Source: Lacunisphaera sp. (GTDB lineage: Bacteria > Verrucomicrobiota > Verrucomicrobiia > Opitutales > Opitutaceae). Taken from it: DNA of 42,165 bases. The stretch covers positions 1-42,165 of the forward strand of contig SIBQ01000020.1 in NCBI GenBank assembly GCA_009695095.1, given 5' to 3'. Both the position numbers and the translations under genes were made by a program. The notes below the pieces were generated by a model that saw only the letters and a list, made by a program, of their open reading frames with translations, did no database searches and was not told the DNA's origin. Positions within the stretch are counted from its first letter, which is position 1, and each line of letters begins with the position of its first letter. This document shows positions 26,584 to 37,991 of this stretch, in pieces.

Positions 26584-27969
26584 ATGAACATCTGCTGCAT
26601 TGGCGCCGGTTATGTAGGCGGGCCGACCATGGCCATGATCGCTCTGAAATGCCCCGATATCCAGGTGAACGTGGTGGACATGAACGCCGCCCGCATCGCC
26701 GCCTGGAACAGCGGCACGCTGCCCATTTACGAACCCGGGCTGGATGAGGTGGTCAGGCAGGCGCGCGGTCGCAACCTATCCTTCTCCACCGACGTCGCGG
26801 ACGGCATCAAGCAGGCCGACATCATTTTTGTCAGTGTCAACACCCCGACCAAGACCTACGGTGTGGGTGCCGGCCGCGCGGCCGATCTGCGCTTTATCGA
26901 GTCGGTCGCCCGCACCATCGCGGAGCACGCCGACCGCGGGAAGATCATCGTGGAAAAATCCACCATCCCGGTCAAGACGGCCGACACCATTAAGACCATC
27001 CTCGCCTCCAACACGCGCGGTTTGAAATTCCAGGTGCTGTCCAATCCCGAGTTCCTCGCCGAGGGCACGGCGGTCAAGGATCTCCGGAACCCCGACCGGG
27101 TGCTCATTGGCGGCGAGCGCACGCCGGACGGCGACCTGGCGGTGGCGACGCTGGTCGGCGTCTACGCCCGCTGGGTGCCGCGCGAGCGCATCATCACGAC
27201 CAATCTCTGGTCGTCCGAGCTCTCGAAGCTCGTGGCCAACGCCTTTCTCGCGCAGCGCATCTCGTCCATCAACTCCATCTCCGCTCTCTGCGAGGCGACC
27301 GGGGCCGACGTGAACGAGGTGGCCTATGCCATCGGCATGGACAGCCGCATCGGCCCGAAATTCCTCAAGGCGTCAGTCGGCTTCGGCGGCTCCTGCTTTC
27401 AGAAGGACATCCTGAACCTCGCCTACCTGTGCGAAAGCTTCGGCCTGCCGGAGGTGTCCGCTTACTGGACGAGCGTGGTGGACATCAACGACTGGCAGAA
27501 GCGCCGCTTCGTCGCGCTCATCGGGCGCGAGCTGTTCAACACCGTTGCGGACAAGAAAATCGCCGTGCTGGGCTTTGCCTTCAAGAAGGACACCAACGAC
27601 ACGCGCGAGTCAGCCGCCATCAAAATCTGCCGCGACCTGCTCGCCGAGCGCGCTCAGGTGAGCGTCTACGACCCGAAGGTGCCGGCGGACGAGATCCGGC
27701 GCGACATTTTCCACGAAAGCCCCGTCATGGCGAGCGGCTCCAACCCGGCCAACCCGCGCCTGACCATTGCCAAGGACGCCTACGAGGCTTGCGCCGGGGC
27801 GCACGCCATCGCCATCGTGACGGAGTGGGACGAGTTCAAGACGCTCGATTACGCGAAAATATTCGCCGGCATGCCCAAGCCGGCCTGCCTGTTCGACGGC
27901 CGCAACATCGTGGATCTTGCCGCGCTGCGGCAGATCGGCTTCCGCGCCTTCGGCATTGGCAAACCATAA
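26584..27969 (+). CDS. ugd: UDP-glucose 6-dehydrogenase
   Basis: This 461-residue protein starts at ATG 26584; the open frame back to 26533 lacks homology. It has the Rossmann motif [13 protein letters not shown] at residues 5-17 and [11 protein letters not shown]. The catalytic Cys271 lies in [12 protein letters not shown], and the C-terminal domain contains [15 protein letters not shown]. It oxidises UDP-glucose to UDP-glucuronate with two NAD+. The sequence is of the animal-like UGDH subtype (SNPEFLAEG, then [13 protein letters not shown]). The product feeds capsule, LPS or glycan synthesis, in line with the glycosyltransferase block upstream. Confidence 0.95.
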   Translation: MNICCIGAGYVGGPTMAMIALKCPDIQVNVVDMNAARIAAWNSGTLPIYEPGLDEVVRQARGRNLSFSTDVADGIKQADIIFVSVNTPTKTYGVGAGRAADLRFIESVARTIAEHADRGKIIVEKSTIPVKTADTIKTILASNTRGLKFQVLSNPEFLAEGTAVKDLRNPDRVLIGGERTPDGDLAVATLVGVYARWVPRERIITTNLWSSELSKLVANAFLAQRISSINSISALCEATGADVNEVAYAIGMDSRIGPKFLKASVGFGGSCFQKDILNLAYLCESFGLPEVSAYWTSVVDINDWQKRRFVALIGRELFNTVADKKIAVLGFAFKKDTNDTRESAAIKICRDLLAERAQVSVYDPKVPADEIRRDIFHESPVMASGSNPANPRLTIAKDAYEACAGAHAIAIVTEWDEFKTLDYAKIFAGMPKPACLFDGRNIVDLAALRQIGFRAFGIGKP

Positions 27970-27975
27970 GCCGGA

Positions 27976-28161
27976 TTACTTTTTTGCACCGACTCTCGCC
28001 AGGCGGTATCGCCGGAGACCAAGCAGTATGACCAAAGCGCCGAGCAGGAGCGCGCCATAGGTGGGGGGCTCGGGCACGTTGGGCCGGATGCGACTGTCGT
28101 AGGAATCACAGCCGCTTGACCGTCCACCTGACGCACGGCTATTTCGCCGGGCGTTTCGCTT
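27976..28161 (-). pseudogene. Orphan PEP-CTERM C-terminal tail
   Basis: The minus-strand frame ending at 27976 reads RPNVPEPPTYGALLLGALVI and then LLGLRRYRLARVGAKK. This is a textbook PEP-CTERM sorting signal: VPEP, one hydrophobic helix and a basic end. Such signals are processed by an exosortase after export. The frame is open only to 28161 and has no signal peptide or recognisable domain, so this is the 3' remnant of a longer gene. It occupies much of the 318-bp gap between ugd and the DUF1501 gene; the rest holds nothing I can name. Confidence 0.65.
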
Positions 28162-28287
28162 TTAGCCATATGCCCAAGGCCGGCAGATTTAAATCCGAGT
28201 GGCTTGCGGTTAAGCTGCGGCACTCATTTGGGCACGCCGCGGGGGGTTTACGCCGGGGGCAAGTCGGGCGGCAGGCCCGGCCCACAC

Positions 28288-29538
28288 TCAGCAAATGTCC
28301 ATGCTTGGAAATGGTTTTCCCATTACCTTGGCCGCGGGACAGCCGAGCCATTTGTCGAGCAACGTGGCGTAAACCTGCCGGAAATCGGTGCTGTGCTGCA
28401 TGTCCTGGTTGCGTTCCAGTTGCAGGCTGGGGGCGCGGCCGTGCAGGCCGGGCTTGATGCGCGAGCCGAGGACGAAGAGCGGCGCGGACGTGCCATGATC
28501 GGTGCCGCGGCTCTCGTTCTCGCTGGGTCGGCGGCCGAACTCGGGAAAAGTCATGGTGATCACCTGGCTGTCGAGCAGCTTGGATTCGAGATCCTGTTGA
28601 AACGCGGCGAGGCCCTCGGACAGGTTCTTCAGCAGGTTGGCGTGCGTGTTGGCCTGGTTGTTGTGGGTGTCGAAGCCGGTGAGGGAAACGTAATACACCC
28701 GCGTCGCGGTGCCCGCGGCAATCAGGGCGGCGACATTGCGCAGCGAATTGGCAAAGGGCGTGACCGGGTAGTCGGCCGTGGTCTGGTAGTCGCCGAGCAC
28801 CTTCTGGATTATTTTCTCGGTGACGAGCGTATCCATCATGGTATGTCGCAGGTAGCCGGCGTTGGCCTGGTCATCGTGGTCCGCCGGCGTCCGCACCATT
28901 TGCTCGAGCAGGGCGAGATTATCGGACTGCTGGCGGCGGTTGCGGTTGTTGACCGCGATGCTGAAGGTCGTGTGCTGGTGCTCGCTCGAGAATGACTGCG
29001 GCACCTCGTTGCTGATGTTGACGCCGCAGGGATCGCCACCAGCGGGTGCGCCGGCGCAGCCGTTGTCGAAGAAGCGCCCGAGCCAGCCGGTCGGGAGAAA
29101 CTCGTTGCTCTCGCTGGCCGTCTCCCAGATTTCGGTCGAGCGGAAGTGGCTGCGGTTGGGATTCGGGTAGCCGACATTTTGCACGATGCCCAGTTTGCCG
29201 TTCTTGAGCAGTTCGTGCATCGCCCCGCAGGCCCCGTTGAGCGCCAGCGAGTCATTGAGCTTGAGCAAGTGCTCCGGGGGCAGGCCGAGGGTGGGACGCA
29301 GCCGGCGGTAATTCGGGTCCGCATACGGCACTATGGTGTTGAGACCGTCGTTGCCGCCGGCCAGTTGCACCAGCACGAGGATGGTGCGATCCTTTTCCGG
29401 GGCCGGAGCCTGCGCGAAGGCGGATTCGACAGGGAAAGCCGGGGCAAAGCGGCTGAAGGCGAGCAAGCCCGCGCCCTTCGCGCCCAGCTGGAGGAATTCG
29501 CGGCGGGTGGCGGGGAAATGATGGGCGGGATTTTTCAT
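28288..29538 (-). CDS. DUF1501 protein with Tat signal
   Basis: This 416-residue protein starts with a twin-arginine signal, TRREFLQLGAKGAGLLAF, residues 11-28. It then shows DUF1501 hallmarks: LVQLAGGNDGLNTIVPYAD, NRSHFRSTEIWETA, and TMTFPEFGRRPSENESRGTD near the C-terminus. DUF1501 proteins belong to the alkaline-phosphatase/sulfatase-like superfamily, are exported folded, and have no settled function. They almost always pair with a DUF1800 gene, which here lies three bases upstream but is broken. This copy looks intact. Confidence 0.93.
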   Translation of the reverse strand: MKNPAHHFPATRREFLQLGAKGAGLLAFSRFAPAFPVESAFAQAPAPEKDRTILVLVQLAGGNDGLNTIVPYADPNYRRLRPTLGLPPEHLLKLNDSLALNGACGAMHELLKNGKLGIVQNVGYPNPNRSHFRSTEIWETASESNEFLPTGWLGRFFDNGCAGAPAGGDPCGVNISNEVPQSFSSEHQHTTFSIAVNNRNRRQQSDNLALLEQMVRTPADHDDQANAGYLRHTMMDTLVTEKIIQKVLGDYQTTADYPVTPFANSLRNVAALIAAGTATRVYYVSLTGFDTHNNQANTHANLLKNLSEGLAAFQQDLESKLLDSQVITMTFPEFGRRPSENESRGTDHGTSAPLFVLGSRIKPGLHGRAPSLQLERNQDMQHSTDFRQVYATLLDKWLGCPAAKVMGKPFPSMDIC

Positions 29539-29541
29539 GGC

Positions 29542-31035
29542 TTAGCAGAGCTGGTAGTTGGGGGATTCGAGCAGGGTGACGAGGGCGGCGCGGGTGGCGG
29601 CCTCGCTGCGCGTGTGCTCGGCGCTGCGTTCGAGGAAGGTGGCGAGCTGGTGCTCCAGCTCGGTGCCAGCGATCCCCGGCACAAAGCGTTGCACCAGTTT
29701 TTTCGCCCGCTCCCCGGGGGGCAGGGCCGCCCACGCGGCCAGCCGGGTGTTATCGAGCGTAAAATTGCTGACGCCGTCCGCGTAGGCCGCCGCGAGCTCA
29801 AGCTGCTCGTCGCCGTTGAGCGCGTTCTCGTTGATCGGCTGCATCAGGGTCGAGATGACCTGCCGCCGTGCGGCCAGGGTGGCGGAGTTGATCCAGGAGC
29901 GGCCGCCGACCCAGCCGCGCACATTCGGCGGATTAAACGGCATCTGGCCCATCGCGCGCAGCGCGCCGATCAACTGGCGTGGCAGCGGCACGACGCTCAG
30001 GTCGAGGTCCTGCACTAGCCCGAGATAAAACTGGATGGGGCTCTTGATGAAACCGGCACGGTAGGGCGGCGCGTAAAAGGCCCGGCTGCTGAAAAATTTC
30101 CGTGCCAACTGGCGCAGGTCATGGCCCGTGCCGGCCCATCAGGTCCCGAGCGTGTCGGTGTGCGTCACCGGCAGTGGCGTGTCGCTAAGGTAGAAGCGCA
30201 CCATCTCCTTCGGCAAAAACGTGCCCGCGGCCTCTTGCCGGTAGACGAGGCCGATGACATCGTCGCCGGTAAATCAGCCGCTCTCACCGAAAAACGTCTT
30301 CACTCCGTTGTCGTGCTGGCGCCGAGCATAGAGGAACTCACCCGCGCGCAGCCGATAGCCGGTAAAGGCGCGCGCGGCCTGCTTGATATCGTTCTCCGTG
30401 TAATTGCCCCCACCGAGGGTGAAGAGCTCGAACAGCTCGCGCGCGAAATTCTCGTTGGGTGCCTCCTGCCGGCTTTGCTGAAGATCGAGATACACCACCA
30501 TGGCGGGCGAGCGCGACATGCACTTGGCCAGGTTCACGGCATTGCCGAGGGCCAGGTCGCGGAGCAGATCCTGATGCTGGTAGACGAGGGCGGAGTTCTT
30601 GACCTTGTCGACGCTGATGACCCAGACGTCGGAGAAAAACAGCAGCCATTTCTCCGCAGGGGAATTCTCCAGCCGGCTCGCGAGTTGCAGCCACTTGATG
30701 CTCATGTCGAACAAGGCTTCGCGGGATTGCTCCTGCGCCTCGCGCTGGGCCATGCGGCGTTCCTCGGGTGGCAGGGTTTGCAGCCGGCGATAAATGTCGG
30801 GCCCGTCAGCCTGCAGCTCGGCGATGGTGTGCGGCTGGGGGAACGCGGGCATTTTGGCGAAGTAGCGCTCGAGCGTGTCGGCGGGGCCGTCCCGTAACAC
30901 GCGCGCGAGTTCGAGCGGCGGGGCGCTGAAACCCACACGCTGCAGCAGGTGCCGCGCGGCGGCGTTGTTCCATTCTGCGGCTGGCAGCGGCTGCCACGCT
31001 TCGGCGGGGGATAAGCCCAGTTGGTTTTGGCCCAT
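29542..31035 (-). pseudogene. DUF1800 protein gene with two in-frame TGA codons
   Basis: A single frame of 498 codons from ATG 31035 encodes a full DUF1800 protein. It has an N-terminal AARHLLQRVGFSAPPLELAR, the metal-like block NENFARELFELFTLGGGNYT followed by ENDIKQAARAFTGY, and a C-terminal RGWVGGRSWINSATLAARRQ. TGA stops interrupt it at 30274-30276 (FFGESG-stop-FTGDDV) and 30139-30141 (LGT-stop-WAGTGHDL). Both lie in conserved stretches where a single transition from CGA or TGG would explain the stop. No indel is needed. The partner DUF1501 gene is intact. Expected output is a 253-residue truncated protein. Confidence 0.85.
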
Positions 31036-31091
31036 GGTGATTCTTGCTTGCTGGAATGACGAGGGGAACGGGCCGCGGTTTCAGGGCCAGC

Positions 31092-32243
31092 TTATATTCC
31101 CAGCGGCGTCCGGTAATGCCGGGGCACGCGTTTGGTCACCGAGCAGAGAGTTTCCCATGGAATCGAGTCGGACCAGTCGCTGAACTGCGGAAGGGTGATC
31201 TCACCGCCGGCCTGCCGGCCCACCAGCACGACGGGATCTCCCGCGCGGACTTTTGCCGCCATGTCGGTGATATCGACGATGGTCTGGTCCATCGTGACGC
31301 GGCCCAGCACCGGGCAGCGCCGGCCGTGAATGAGCACCTCGGCGCGGTTGCTGCAGGCGCGCGCGATACCGTCGCCATAGCCGGCGGTGAGAATCGCCAA
31401 GGTGGAATCCCGCTTCAACACATGGGTTTGGCCATAGCTGACTCCGGTGCCCGTCGGCAGCTTTTTCACCAGCCCGACGCGCGTGTGAAAACTGAACACC
31501 GGTTCCGCCTTAACCCGGGCGAGCATTGAGTGCGGGTGGGGGAGAATGCCGAATTGCAGCAGGCCCACGCGCACGGCGTTGAACACGCTGCCGCCCGGCG
31601 TCGTCTCCAGGCCCGCGCTGTTGTCGGCGTGGATGAACAGACCGGTCGGGTCGAAATCAGGGAAACTCTTGAGCGCGGCGAGGAACACGCGCCGTTGCTT
31701 CTCGGTAAAGGCCGAATCCTCGTCGGCGCTGGAGAAATGCGTGAACACCCCGGCGAGCCGCACACCTTGGGCCGCGCGAATCCGTGCGTACAGCGCGCCG
31801 GCCTCCGGGTGCCACACTCCCAGCCGGCCCATGCCAGTGTCGATCTTCAGGTGCACGGCGACGGGTTTGCCAGCGGCACGCCCCACAGCGTCGAAGCGCT
31901 GCACCTCGTCGGCCGACGAGACCGTCGTCGCGAGATCATATTCGGCGAGGTAACGGTCCTCGTCCGGCAGCACCGGGCTCAGCAGCAGCACCGGCCAGTC
32001 GCCGCTAAGCTCGCGCAGGACTGTCGCCTCCGCGAGGGTGGCGACGGCAAACAAATCCGCCCCGGCGTGCATCAACCGCGTGGCGACCTGCGGTAGGCCG
32101 TGCCCGTAGGCGTCGGCCTTCACCACCGCGACAAACTTGATGTGCGGAGGCAGCGAGGCACGGATGAGCTTGAAGTTGCGTTCCAGTGCGGCGAGGTCAA
32201 TTTCCACCCAGCAGCGGTGCGGCAGTTGCGCGGTGGCACTCAT
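31092..32243 (-). CDS. alr: Alanine racemase
   Basis: This 383-residue fold-type III PLP enzyme starts at ATG 32243. The PLP lysine is Lys42 in VAVVKADAYGHG. The catalytic tyrosine lies in GTGVSYGQTH, and VGRVTMDQ-type sequence appears as VLGRVTMDQTIVDIT. It interconverts L- and D-alanine for peptidoglycan. The frame is open upstream to 32327 but overlaps tsaB there. The ATG one base after the tsaB stop is the sensible start and suggests co-translation. Confidence 0.95.
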   Translation of the reverse strand: MSATAQLPHRCWVEIDLAALERNFKLIRASLPPHIKFVAVVKADAYGHGLPQVATRLMHAGADLFAVATLAEATVLRELSGDWPVLLLSPVLPDEDRYLAEYDLATTVSSADEVQRFDAVGRAAGKPVAVHLKIDTGMGRLGVWHPEAGALYARIRAAQGVRLAGVFTHFSSADEDSAFTEKQRRVFLAALKSFPDFDPTGLFIHADNSAGLETTPGGSVFNAVRVGLLQFGILPHPHSMLARVKAEPVFSFHTRVGLVKKLPTGTGVSYGQTHVLKRDSTLAILTAGYGDGIARACSNRAEVLIHGRRCPVLGRVTMDQTIVDITDMAAKVRAGDPVVLVGRQAGGEITLPQFSDWSDSIPWETLCSVTKRVPRHYRTPLGI

Positions 32244-32244
32244 T

Positions 32245-32922
32245 TCAGTGTGCAGGCGGAGCGCGATGGATTTGCGCCGACCACTTCTTATATTCCGGTG
32301 CCTCGTGTTGGTATGCGTCAGGCGCATCCACGGCGTGGAAGAAATTCACTTCTGCGAGAGTCGGGAGAATTCCAGCTAGGTCGTAACTGGTGGTGGCGAT
32401 TGGGCGGGGCGGTTGTGCCCAGGTCCGGAAACGCTCCGGTGTGAGCAATTCCCCCGGGGGCAGCCCGGCGGCGGGCACGCGTTGCAGCGGCGACATCCGG
32501 CCGTTGGTACCGACGGATTGAACGTGCCAGGTGTCGCGCCGCGCGTCGGCGATGACGGAAAAACTTTTTCCGGGGTTCCGGTTCCAGGCAAATTGTCCGG
32601 CGATGGCGAGGCTTTGATAGGCGTAGACCGGGCGTGGTTTGAGCACCAGCCAGGTGCGCAGCGCCATGGCGATAGTGCGGGTGCCGAGCATCGAGCCCGG
32701 GCCCTCGCAAAAAACAAAGGCATCGAAGTCAGACAGCCCGAGGCCGGCTGTTTTCAGCGCGATATCCGCGCCGGCAAACAGGCCGGTGCAGGCTTCCTGC
32801 GCAGTGCCGTGCCAGACCGCGGGTGCGTCCGGCTGCAGTAGTCCGACTTGCACTCTCTGCGAGGCGGCGTCGAAAAGGAGCAGGCGGCCGTGACTGGCCA
32901 AAAGCTGTGTGAGTGAAGGCAT
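32245..32922 (-). CDS. tsaB: tRNA threonylcarbamoyladenosine biosynthesis protein TsaB
   Basis: This 225-residue ASKHA-fold protein starts at ATG 32922 (MPSLTQLLASHGRLLLFDAA). It has the TsaB core FVFCEGPGSMLGTRTIAMAL and YQSLAIAGQFA, though the fold lacks the metal site of TsaD. It acts as the scaffold partner of TsaD in t6A37 synthesis on ANN-decoding tRNAs. It is the first gene of the tsaB-alr pair and is divergent from tig across about 140 bp. Confidence 0.85.
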   Translation of the reverse strand: MPSLTQLLASHGRLLLFDAASQRVQVGLLQPDAPAVWHGTAQEACTGLFAGADIALKTAGLGLSDFDAFVFCEGPGSMLGTRTIAMALRTWLVLKPRPVYAYQSLAIAGQFAWNRNPGKSFSVIADARRDTWHVQSVGTNGRMSPLQRVPAAGLPPGELLTPERFRTWAQPPRPIATTSYDLAGILPTLAEVNFFHAVDAPDAYQHEAPEYKKWSAQIHRAPPAH

Positions 32923-33065
32923 TACGTGAAGGGCAGCTTGGGCTAACACGGACAAAAGTCCACGTTAGTTTCGGGCGCACCCCGCGCCCAATCGGGCATT
33001 GACCACACTGGGTCGCGACCTACCTTGACCGGTTTAACGACTGGATTACGTCCATTTAAATTACC

Positions 33066-34388
33066 GTGAACGTTCAAATTACCGACATCAACGAGACCCG
33101 CAAGACGCTTACCGTCACCCTCGACAAGGGTGAGGTGGACGGCGAATACAACGCCATCCTCGGCGAATTCACGAAGCAGGTCAGTCTGCCCGGTTTCCGC
33201 CCCGGCAAGGCGCCCGCCGCCATGGTGGCCAAGCGTTTCGGCAAGGAGCTGAAGGACGAGTTCAAGAACAAGATCATCGGCAAGGCCTACCGCGACGGAC
33301 TTGACCAGTCCAAGCTCGAGGTGCTCTCGCTGGTGGACGTCGAGGAAGGTGCGATCGAGCCCGGCTTGTCTGCTGCGATCAAACTTACCGTGGATGTGAG
33401 CCCCGAGTTCCAGCTGCCTGATTACAACGGCCTTGCGACCGAGGTCGCGCCGGCCGAGCCGACCGCTGCCGAGGTGGACACGGTCATCGAGGGGCTGCGC
33501 GCCGAGCGGGCTGATTTCAAGCTGGCGGACCGCGCCGCCGCCAAAAACGACTATGTGCGCTTCGGCTACGAGGGCACCCTTGACGGTCAGCCGTTGAAGG
33601 ATGTCGTCGGCGATAAGGCCATATATGTGGCGGCTCCGCAGACATGGGAGGAGGTCGAGGGCGCCAACGAGGGCTTACTCCCCGGCATGTCCAAACAGAT
33701 TGCCGGCCTGAAAGCGGGTGACAAAAAAAGCGTGACCCTGTCTTTCCCGGCGGACTTCGCCGCCGTGCCGGTCCTGGCCGGAAAATCCGTGGCCTACGCC
33801 ATCGATGTGCAAGAAGTCCGCGAGCGCGTGCTGCCGGCGCTGGACGGGGATTTCTTCAAGGCGAACCAAGCCGACGACCTGGCCGGCCTCAAAACGCAGA
33901 TCCGCGGCAACTTGAAAATGCGCAAAGATTACGAGAACCGCGCCGCCCAGCGCCGCCAGATCACCGATGCGCTCCTGGCCAAGGCGAATTTCCCGGTGCC
34001 CGACAGCCTCATCGCCTCGGAACGCGACGGAGTGCTGCGGCAGTTCATTGAGGAGAACATGCGGCGCGGCGTGCCGCAGGAACAGTTTGAGTCGAACAAG
34101 AAGGAACTACACGACAGCGCCACCAAGGCCGCCGTGAGCCGCGTCAAAGTTCAGCTGATTCTCGCCCGGATCGCCACGGCCGAGAAGATCGCGGTCGAGG
34201 AGAAGGATTTCAACAACTGGATAATGCGCGAAGCCATGCGTAGCGGCGCGCGCCCGGAGAAGCTGGCGAAGGACCTCGGCAAAGATCGCGACCAGCTTCG
34301 CGCCATCCAGCAGCAGCTCTTGTTCGACAAGGCCCTTGATTTTCTGGTCTCCAAGGCTATCGTGAAGACGGCAACAGCCAAAGCATGA
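33066..34388 (+). CDS. tig: Trigger factor
   Basis: This 440-residue protein uses a GTG start at 33066. The ribosome-binding domain has the signature [10 protein letters not shown] (within residues 40-52). An FKBP-type peptidyl-prolyl isomerase domain follows at about 150-240 ([19 protein letters not shown]), and then the long helical arms of the C-terminal domain. It binds nascent chains at the ribosome exit. Its stop overlaps clpP as ATGA, giving the common tig-clpP-clpX order. Confidence 0.95.
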   Translation: MNVQITDINETRKTLTVTLDKGEVDGEYNAILGEFTKQVSLPGFRPGKAPAAMVAKRFGKELKDEFKNKIIGKAYRDGLDQSKLEVLSLVDVEEGAIEPGLSAAIKLTVDVSPEFQLPDYNGLATEVAPAEPTAAEVDTVIEGLRAERADFKLADRAAAKNDYVRFGYEGTLDGQPLKDVVGDKAIYVAAPQTWEEVEGANEGLLPGMSKQIAGLKAGDKKSVTLSFPADFAAVPVLAGKSVAYAIDVQEVRERVLPALDGDFFKANQADDLAGLKTQIRGNLKMRKDYENRAAQRRQITDALLAKANFPVPDSLIASERDGVLRQFIEENMRRGVPQEQFESNKKELHDSATKAAVSRVKVQLILARIATAEKIAVEEKDFNNWIMREAMRSGARPEKLAKDLGKDRDQLRAIQQQLLFDKALDFLVSKAIVKTATAKA

Positions 34389-35002
34389 GCTACTACGTCC
34401 CCATTGTCCTCGAAAATACCGGCCGCGGAGAGCGGTCGATGGATATCTACAGCCGCCTCCTGAAGGACCGCATCATCTTCATCGGCACCCCGATTGACGA
34501 CATGGTGGCGAACCTCGTCATTGCCCAGCTGCTGTTCTTGCAGATGGAGGAGCCGAAGAAGGACATTCACCTCTACATCAACTCGCCCGGCGGTGTCGTG
34601 ACGGGCGGCATGGCCATCTACGACACGATGAATTTCCTGCAGTGCGACGTCGTCACCTATTGCATCGGCATGGCGGCCAGCATGAGCACGGTGCTCCTCG
34701 CGGCCGGCACCAAGGGCAAGCGTTTCGCGCTGCCCAACAGCCGCGTGATGATCCACCAGCCCTCCGGCGGCGCGGGCGGCCAGGCCTCCGACATCGCCAT
34801 CCAGGCCAGGGAAATCATCCGTTGGCGCAAGACTCTCAACGAGACCATCGCCAAGCACACGGGCAATACCGCGCTACAGGTGGAGACCGACTCCGACCGC
34901 GACTACTACATGAGCGCGGAGGAGGCCAAGACCTACGGGATTGTCGACCACGTGGTCGCCTCCACGCGCGACGCCCAGAAGATTGCGGAAAGCGCTGCCT
35001 GA
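34385..35002 (+). CDS. clpP: ATP-dependent Clp protease proteolytic subunit
   Basis: This 205-residue serine protease has nucleophile Ser99 in [16 protein letters not shown] and His124 in [10 protein letters not shown]. The Asp lies in the [15 protein letters not shown] segment. It forms the tetradecameric chamber fed by ClpX or ClpA. It overlaps tig by four bases and precedes clpX by 75 bases. Confidence 0.96.
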   Translation: MSYYVPIVLENTGRGERSMDIYSRLLKDRIIFIGTPIDDMVANLVIAQLLFLQMEEPKKDIHLYINSPGGVVTGGMAIYDTMNFLQCDVVTYCIGMAASMSTVLLAAGTKGKRFALPNSRVMIHQPSGGAGGQASDIAIQAREIIRWRKTLNETIAKHTGNTALQVETDSDRDYYMSAEEAKTYGIVDHVVASTRDAQKIAESAA

Positions 35003-35077
35003 TGCGGCCTTAGCCCGGCGCGGCATAAGGGCGGAATATCCCTCGACTAACACCCGACGACGCTCGATTATTTTCCC

Positions 35078-36376
<1,299 letters not shown>

Positions 36377-36395
36377 GTCCGTGAAGATTAATCAA

Positions 36396-36430
36396 GCAAA
36401 AGGCGCGACCGGTGGGTCGCGCCTTTTCTT
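36396..36430 (+). terminator. Rho-independent terminator after clpX
   Basis: AAAAGGCGCGACC pairs with GGTCGCGCCTTTT around a short loop, and a TCTT run follows. The stem is about 12 bp and GC-rich in its core, 22 bases after the clpX stop. Confidence 0.9.
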
Positions 36431-36485
36431 TGGAGGGACGGTCTCCCGACCGTCCGTGCGGCCCGCGAGGACGCGGGCCCTCCAC
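36431..36485. repeat. Intergenic palindromic element, copy 2
   Basis: It begins TGGAGGGACGGTCTCCCGACC. The inner GGACGGTC...GACCGTCC arms form a hairpin, a second inner stem GCCCGCG...CGCGGGC follows, and the outer GGAGGG/CCCTCC arms pair. It shares its framework with copy 1 at 26417, with compensating changes in the stem (CTGGTC...GACCAG against ACGGTC...GACCGT). Confidence 0.75.
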
Positions 36486-36487
36486 AG

Positions 36488-37555
36488 TTACCAGTTGAAA
36501 CTCTCGCCCTTGCCGACGGACTTGGCGAAGGCGACGAACAACTTCACGCTGTTCTCCACGTCCTCCATGTCCACGACCTCGCTGGGCGTGTGCATGTAGC
36601 GGAGCGGAATGGAGACAAGGCCGCAGGCCACGCCGCCTCGGGCCATCTGGATGGCGCGGGCGTCGGTGCCGGTCGGGCGTGGGTCGGCGTCGAGCTGGAT
36701 GGTGATCTTCGCCCTCTTAGCGCAGGCGACCAGCCGGTCGTAGACCTTCGGATTGATGTTCGGGCCGCGGCAGACGATGGGCCCGCCGCCGAGCTTGGTC
36801 TCGCCGAATTTGCGCTGGTCGCAATCCGGGTGGTCGGTCGCGTGGCCGACGTCGACGATCAGGGCCACGTGGGGATCCGTGGCGAAGGCGGAAGTCTGCG
36901 CCCCCCGGGTGCCGATCTCCTCCTGCGTGGTGGCGACGGAGACGACCTTCGCATTCAGTTTCGCCTTTTCCTTGGCGAGCCGGATGAGCGCCTCGCCCAC
37001 GATGTAGGCGCCGACCTTGTTGTCGAACGCGCGCGCCGTGCCGATGCTGCCGGTGATCAATTCGAATTCGTGGTCGTAGGTCGCCACGTCGCCGATGGCG
37101 ATGCGCTTGAGGGCCTCGGCCTTGGTCTTGGCGCCGATGTCGATCCAGATTTCGTGCTTCTTCGGCACCTTCTTGCGGTCCTCGTCGTCCATCAGGTGGA
37201 TGGCGCGCTTGCCGGTCACGCCCTTCACCGGGCCGCGGGCAGTCTGGATGATGACACGCCGGCCGGAGATGATGCTCAGGTCGTGGCCGCCGATCGTGTC
37301 GAAATATAGAAAGCCGTCCTTGTTGACGTGGATGATCATGAGGCCGAGCTCGTCCATGTGGCCGGCCATCATCAGGGTGGGGGCGCCCTTGAGATTGAGC
37401 GAAGCAAGGCGGTTGCCGAGGGCGTCGTTCGCGTAGGCGGCGGCGTGGGGCTTGACGTGGCGATCGTAGACGGCCTGGGCCTGCGCCTCCGCGCCCGAGG
37501 GCGACTTGGCTTGGAGCAATTCGGTCAGGAAAACAGGGGCTTGGTAATCGGACAT
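36488..37555 (-). CDS. M42 family metalloaminopeptidase
   Basis: This 355-residue protein has M42 ligands and catalytic residues in order: His in AGHMDELGLMI, bridging Asp in RAFDNKVGAYI, the catalytic Glu pair in TTQEEIGTRGAQ, Asp in IVDVGHATDHPD, and a final His in RYMHTPSEVVD. M42 enzymes form large dodecameric tetrahedral shells that trim peptides, acting downstream of energy-dependent proteases. Its position opposite clpPX is suggestive but common elsewhere. Substrate preference (glutamyl or leucyl) cannot be read. Confidence 0.93.
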   Translation of the reverse strand: MSDYQAPVFLTELLQAKSPSGAEAQAQAVYDRHVKPHAAAYANDALGNRLASLNLKGAPTLMMAGHMDELGLMIIHVNKDGFLYFDTIGGHDLSIISGRRVIIQTARGPVKGVTGKRAIHLMDDEDRKKVPKKHEIWIDIGAKTKAEALKRIAIGDVATYDHEFELITGSIGTARAFDNKVGAYIVGEALIRLAKEKAKLNAKVVSVATTQEEIGTRGAQTSAFATDPHVALIVDVGHATDHPDCDQRKFGETKLGGGPIVCRGPNINPKVYDRLVACAKRAKITIQLDADPRPTGTDARAIQMARGGVACGLVSIPLRYMHTPSEVVDMEDVENSVKLFVAFAKSVGKGESFNW

Positions 37556-37680
37556 GGGTTTAGTGTCTGGCTAAAATGGGCACCCCGGCAAAGAGAAAAT
37601 AAGCGCCAGCCTTCGTGCCTCGCCGTCCCTCATCGCGGCGATGGAAGGGTCCAGGTTGAGCCGGGGTTGGGGGGGACATC

Positions 37681-37887
37681 TCATTGGTCCTTCTTCTCCC
37701 GCTTGGCGTTCTCGGCATCATCGTGGAGAATCTGGCAGAGTGCTTTGCCCTCATTGACATCCACGATATGGCCGCAGGAGCGGCAGGTGAACTCCCGCCA
37801 AACTTCGCCGGTGAAGGTGTTCTTGACGGTTTGGTAGAGCGCACCCCCGCATTTGGAACAGGGATTGTCGGGCGTGGCTTTACTCAT
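37681..37887 (-). CDS. Small zinc-ribbon protein
   Basis: This 68-residue protein has two CxxC knuckles, Cys10/Cys13 (PCSKCGG) and Cys35/Cys38 (TCRSCGH), spaced as in zinc ribbons. A charged C-terminal helix with KREKKDQ follows. The function is unknown; nucleic-acid or protein binding is typical of the fold. The 125 bases between it and the M42 gene hold nothing I recognise. Confidence 0.75.
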   Translation of the reverse strand: MSKATPDNPCSKCGGALYQTVKNTFTGEVWREFTCRSCGHIVDVNEGKALCQILHDDAENAKREKKDQ

Positions 37888-37991
37888 CGGGAAGTATATT
37901 TAGCTGCCGGAAGATGATCAGGCTCAACGATGGGGCCTACCGTTAGCGGTGAGCCATGACGCCCGGAGCAATTTGCTGCAGCGTTTGAGGG

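Noticed and set aside
29542..31035. Reading TGA as tryptophan (genetic code 4/25) because of TGAs in DUF1800 and the methyltransferase
   Set aside because: Many intact genes in the window, including rpoZ, smpB, trmL, tig, clpP and clpX, end in TGA at the family-typical position, and TAG stops also break other pseudogenes. Recoding does not fit.
32956..33065. A defined sigma-70 promoter for tig in the divergent region
   Set aside because: Two TTGACC boxes are present but neither has a convincing -10 at the right spacing, so no specific promoter can be supported.
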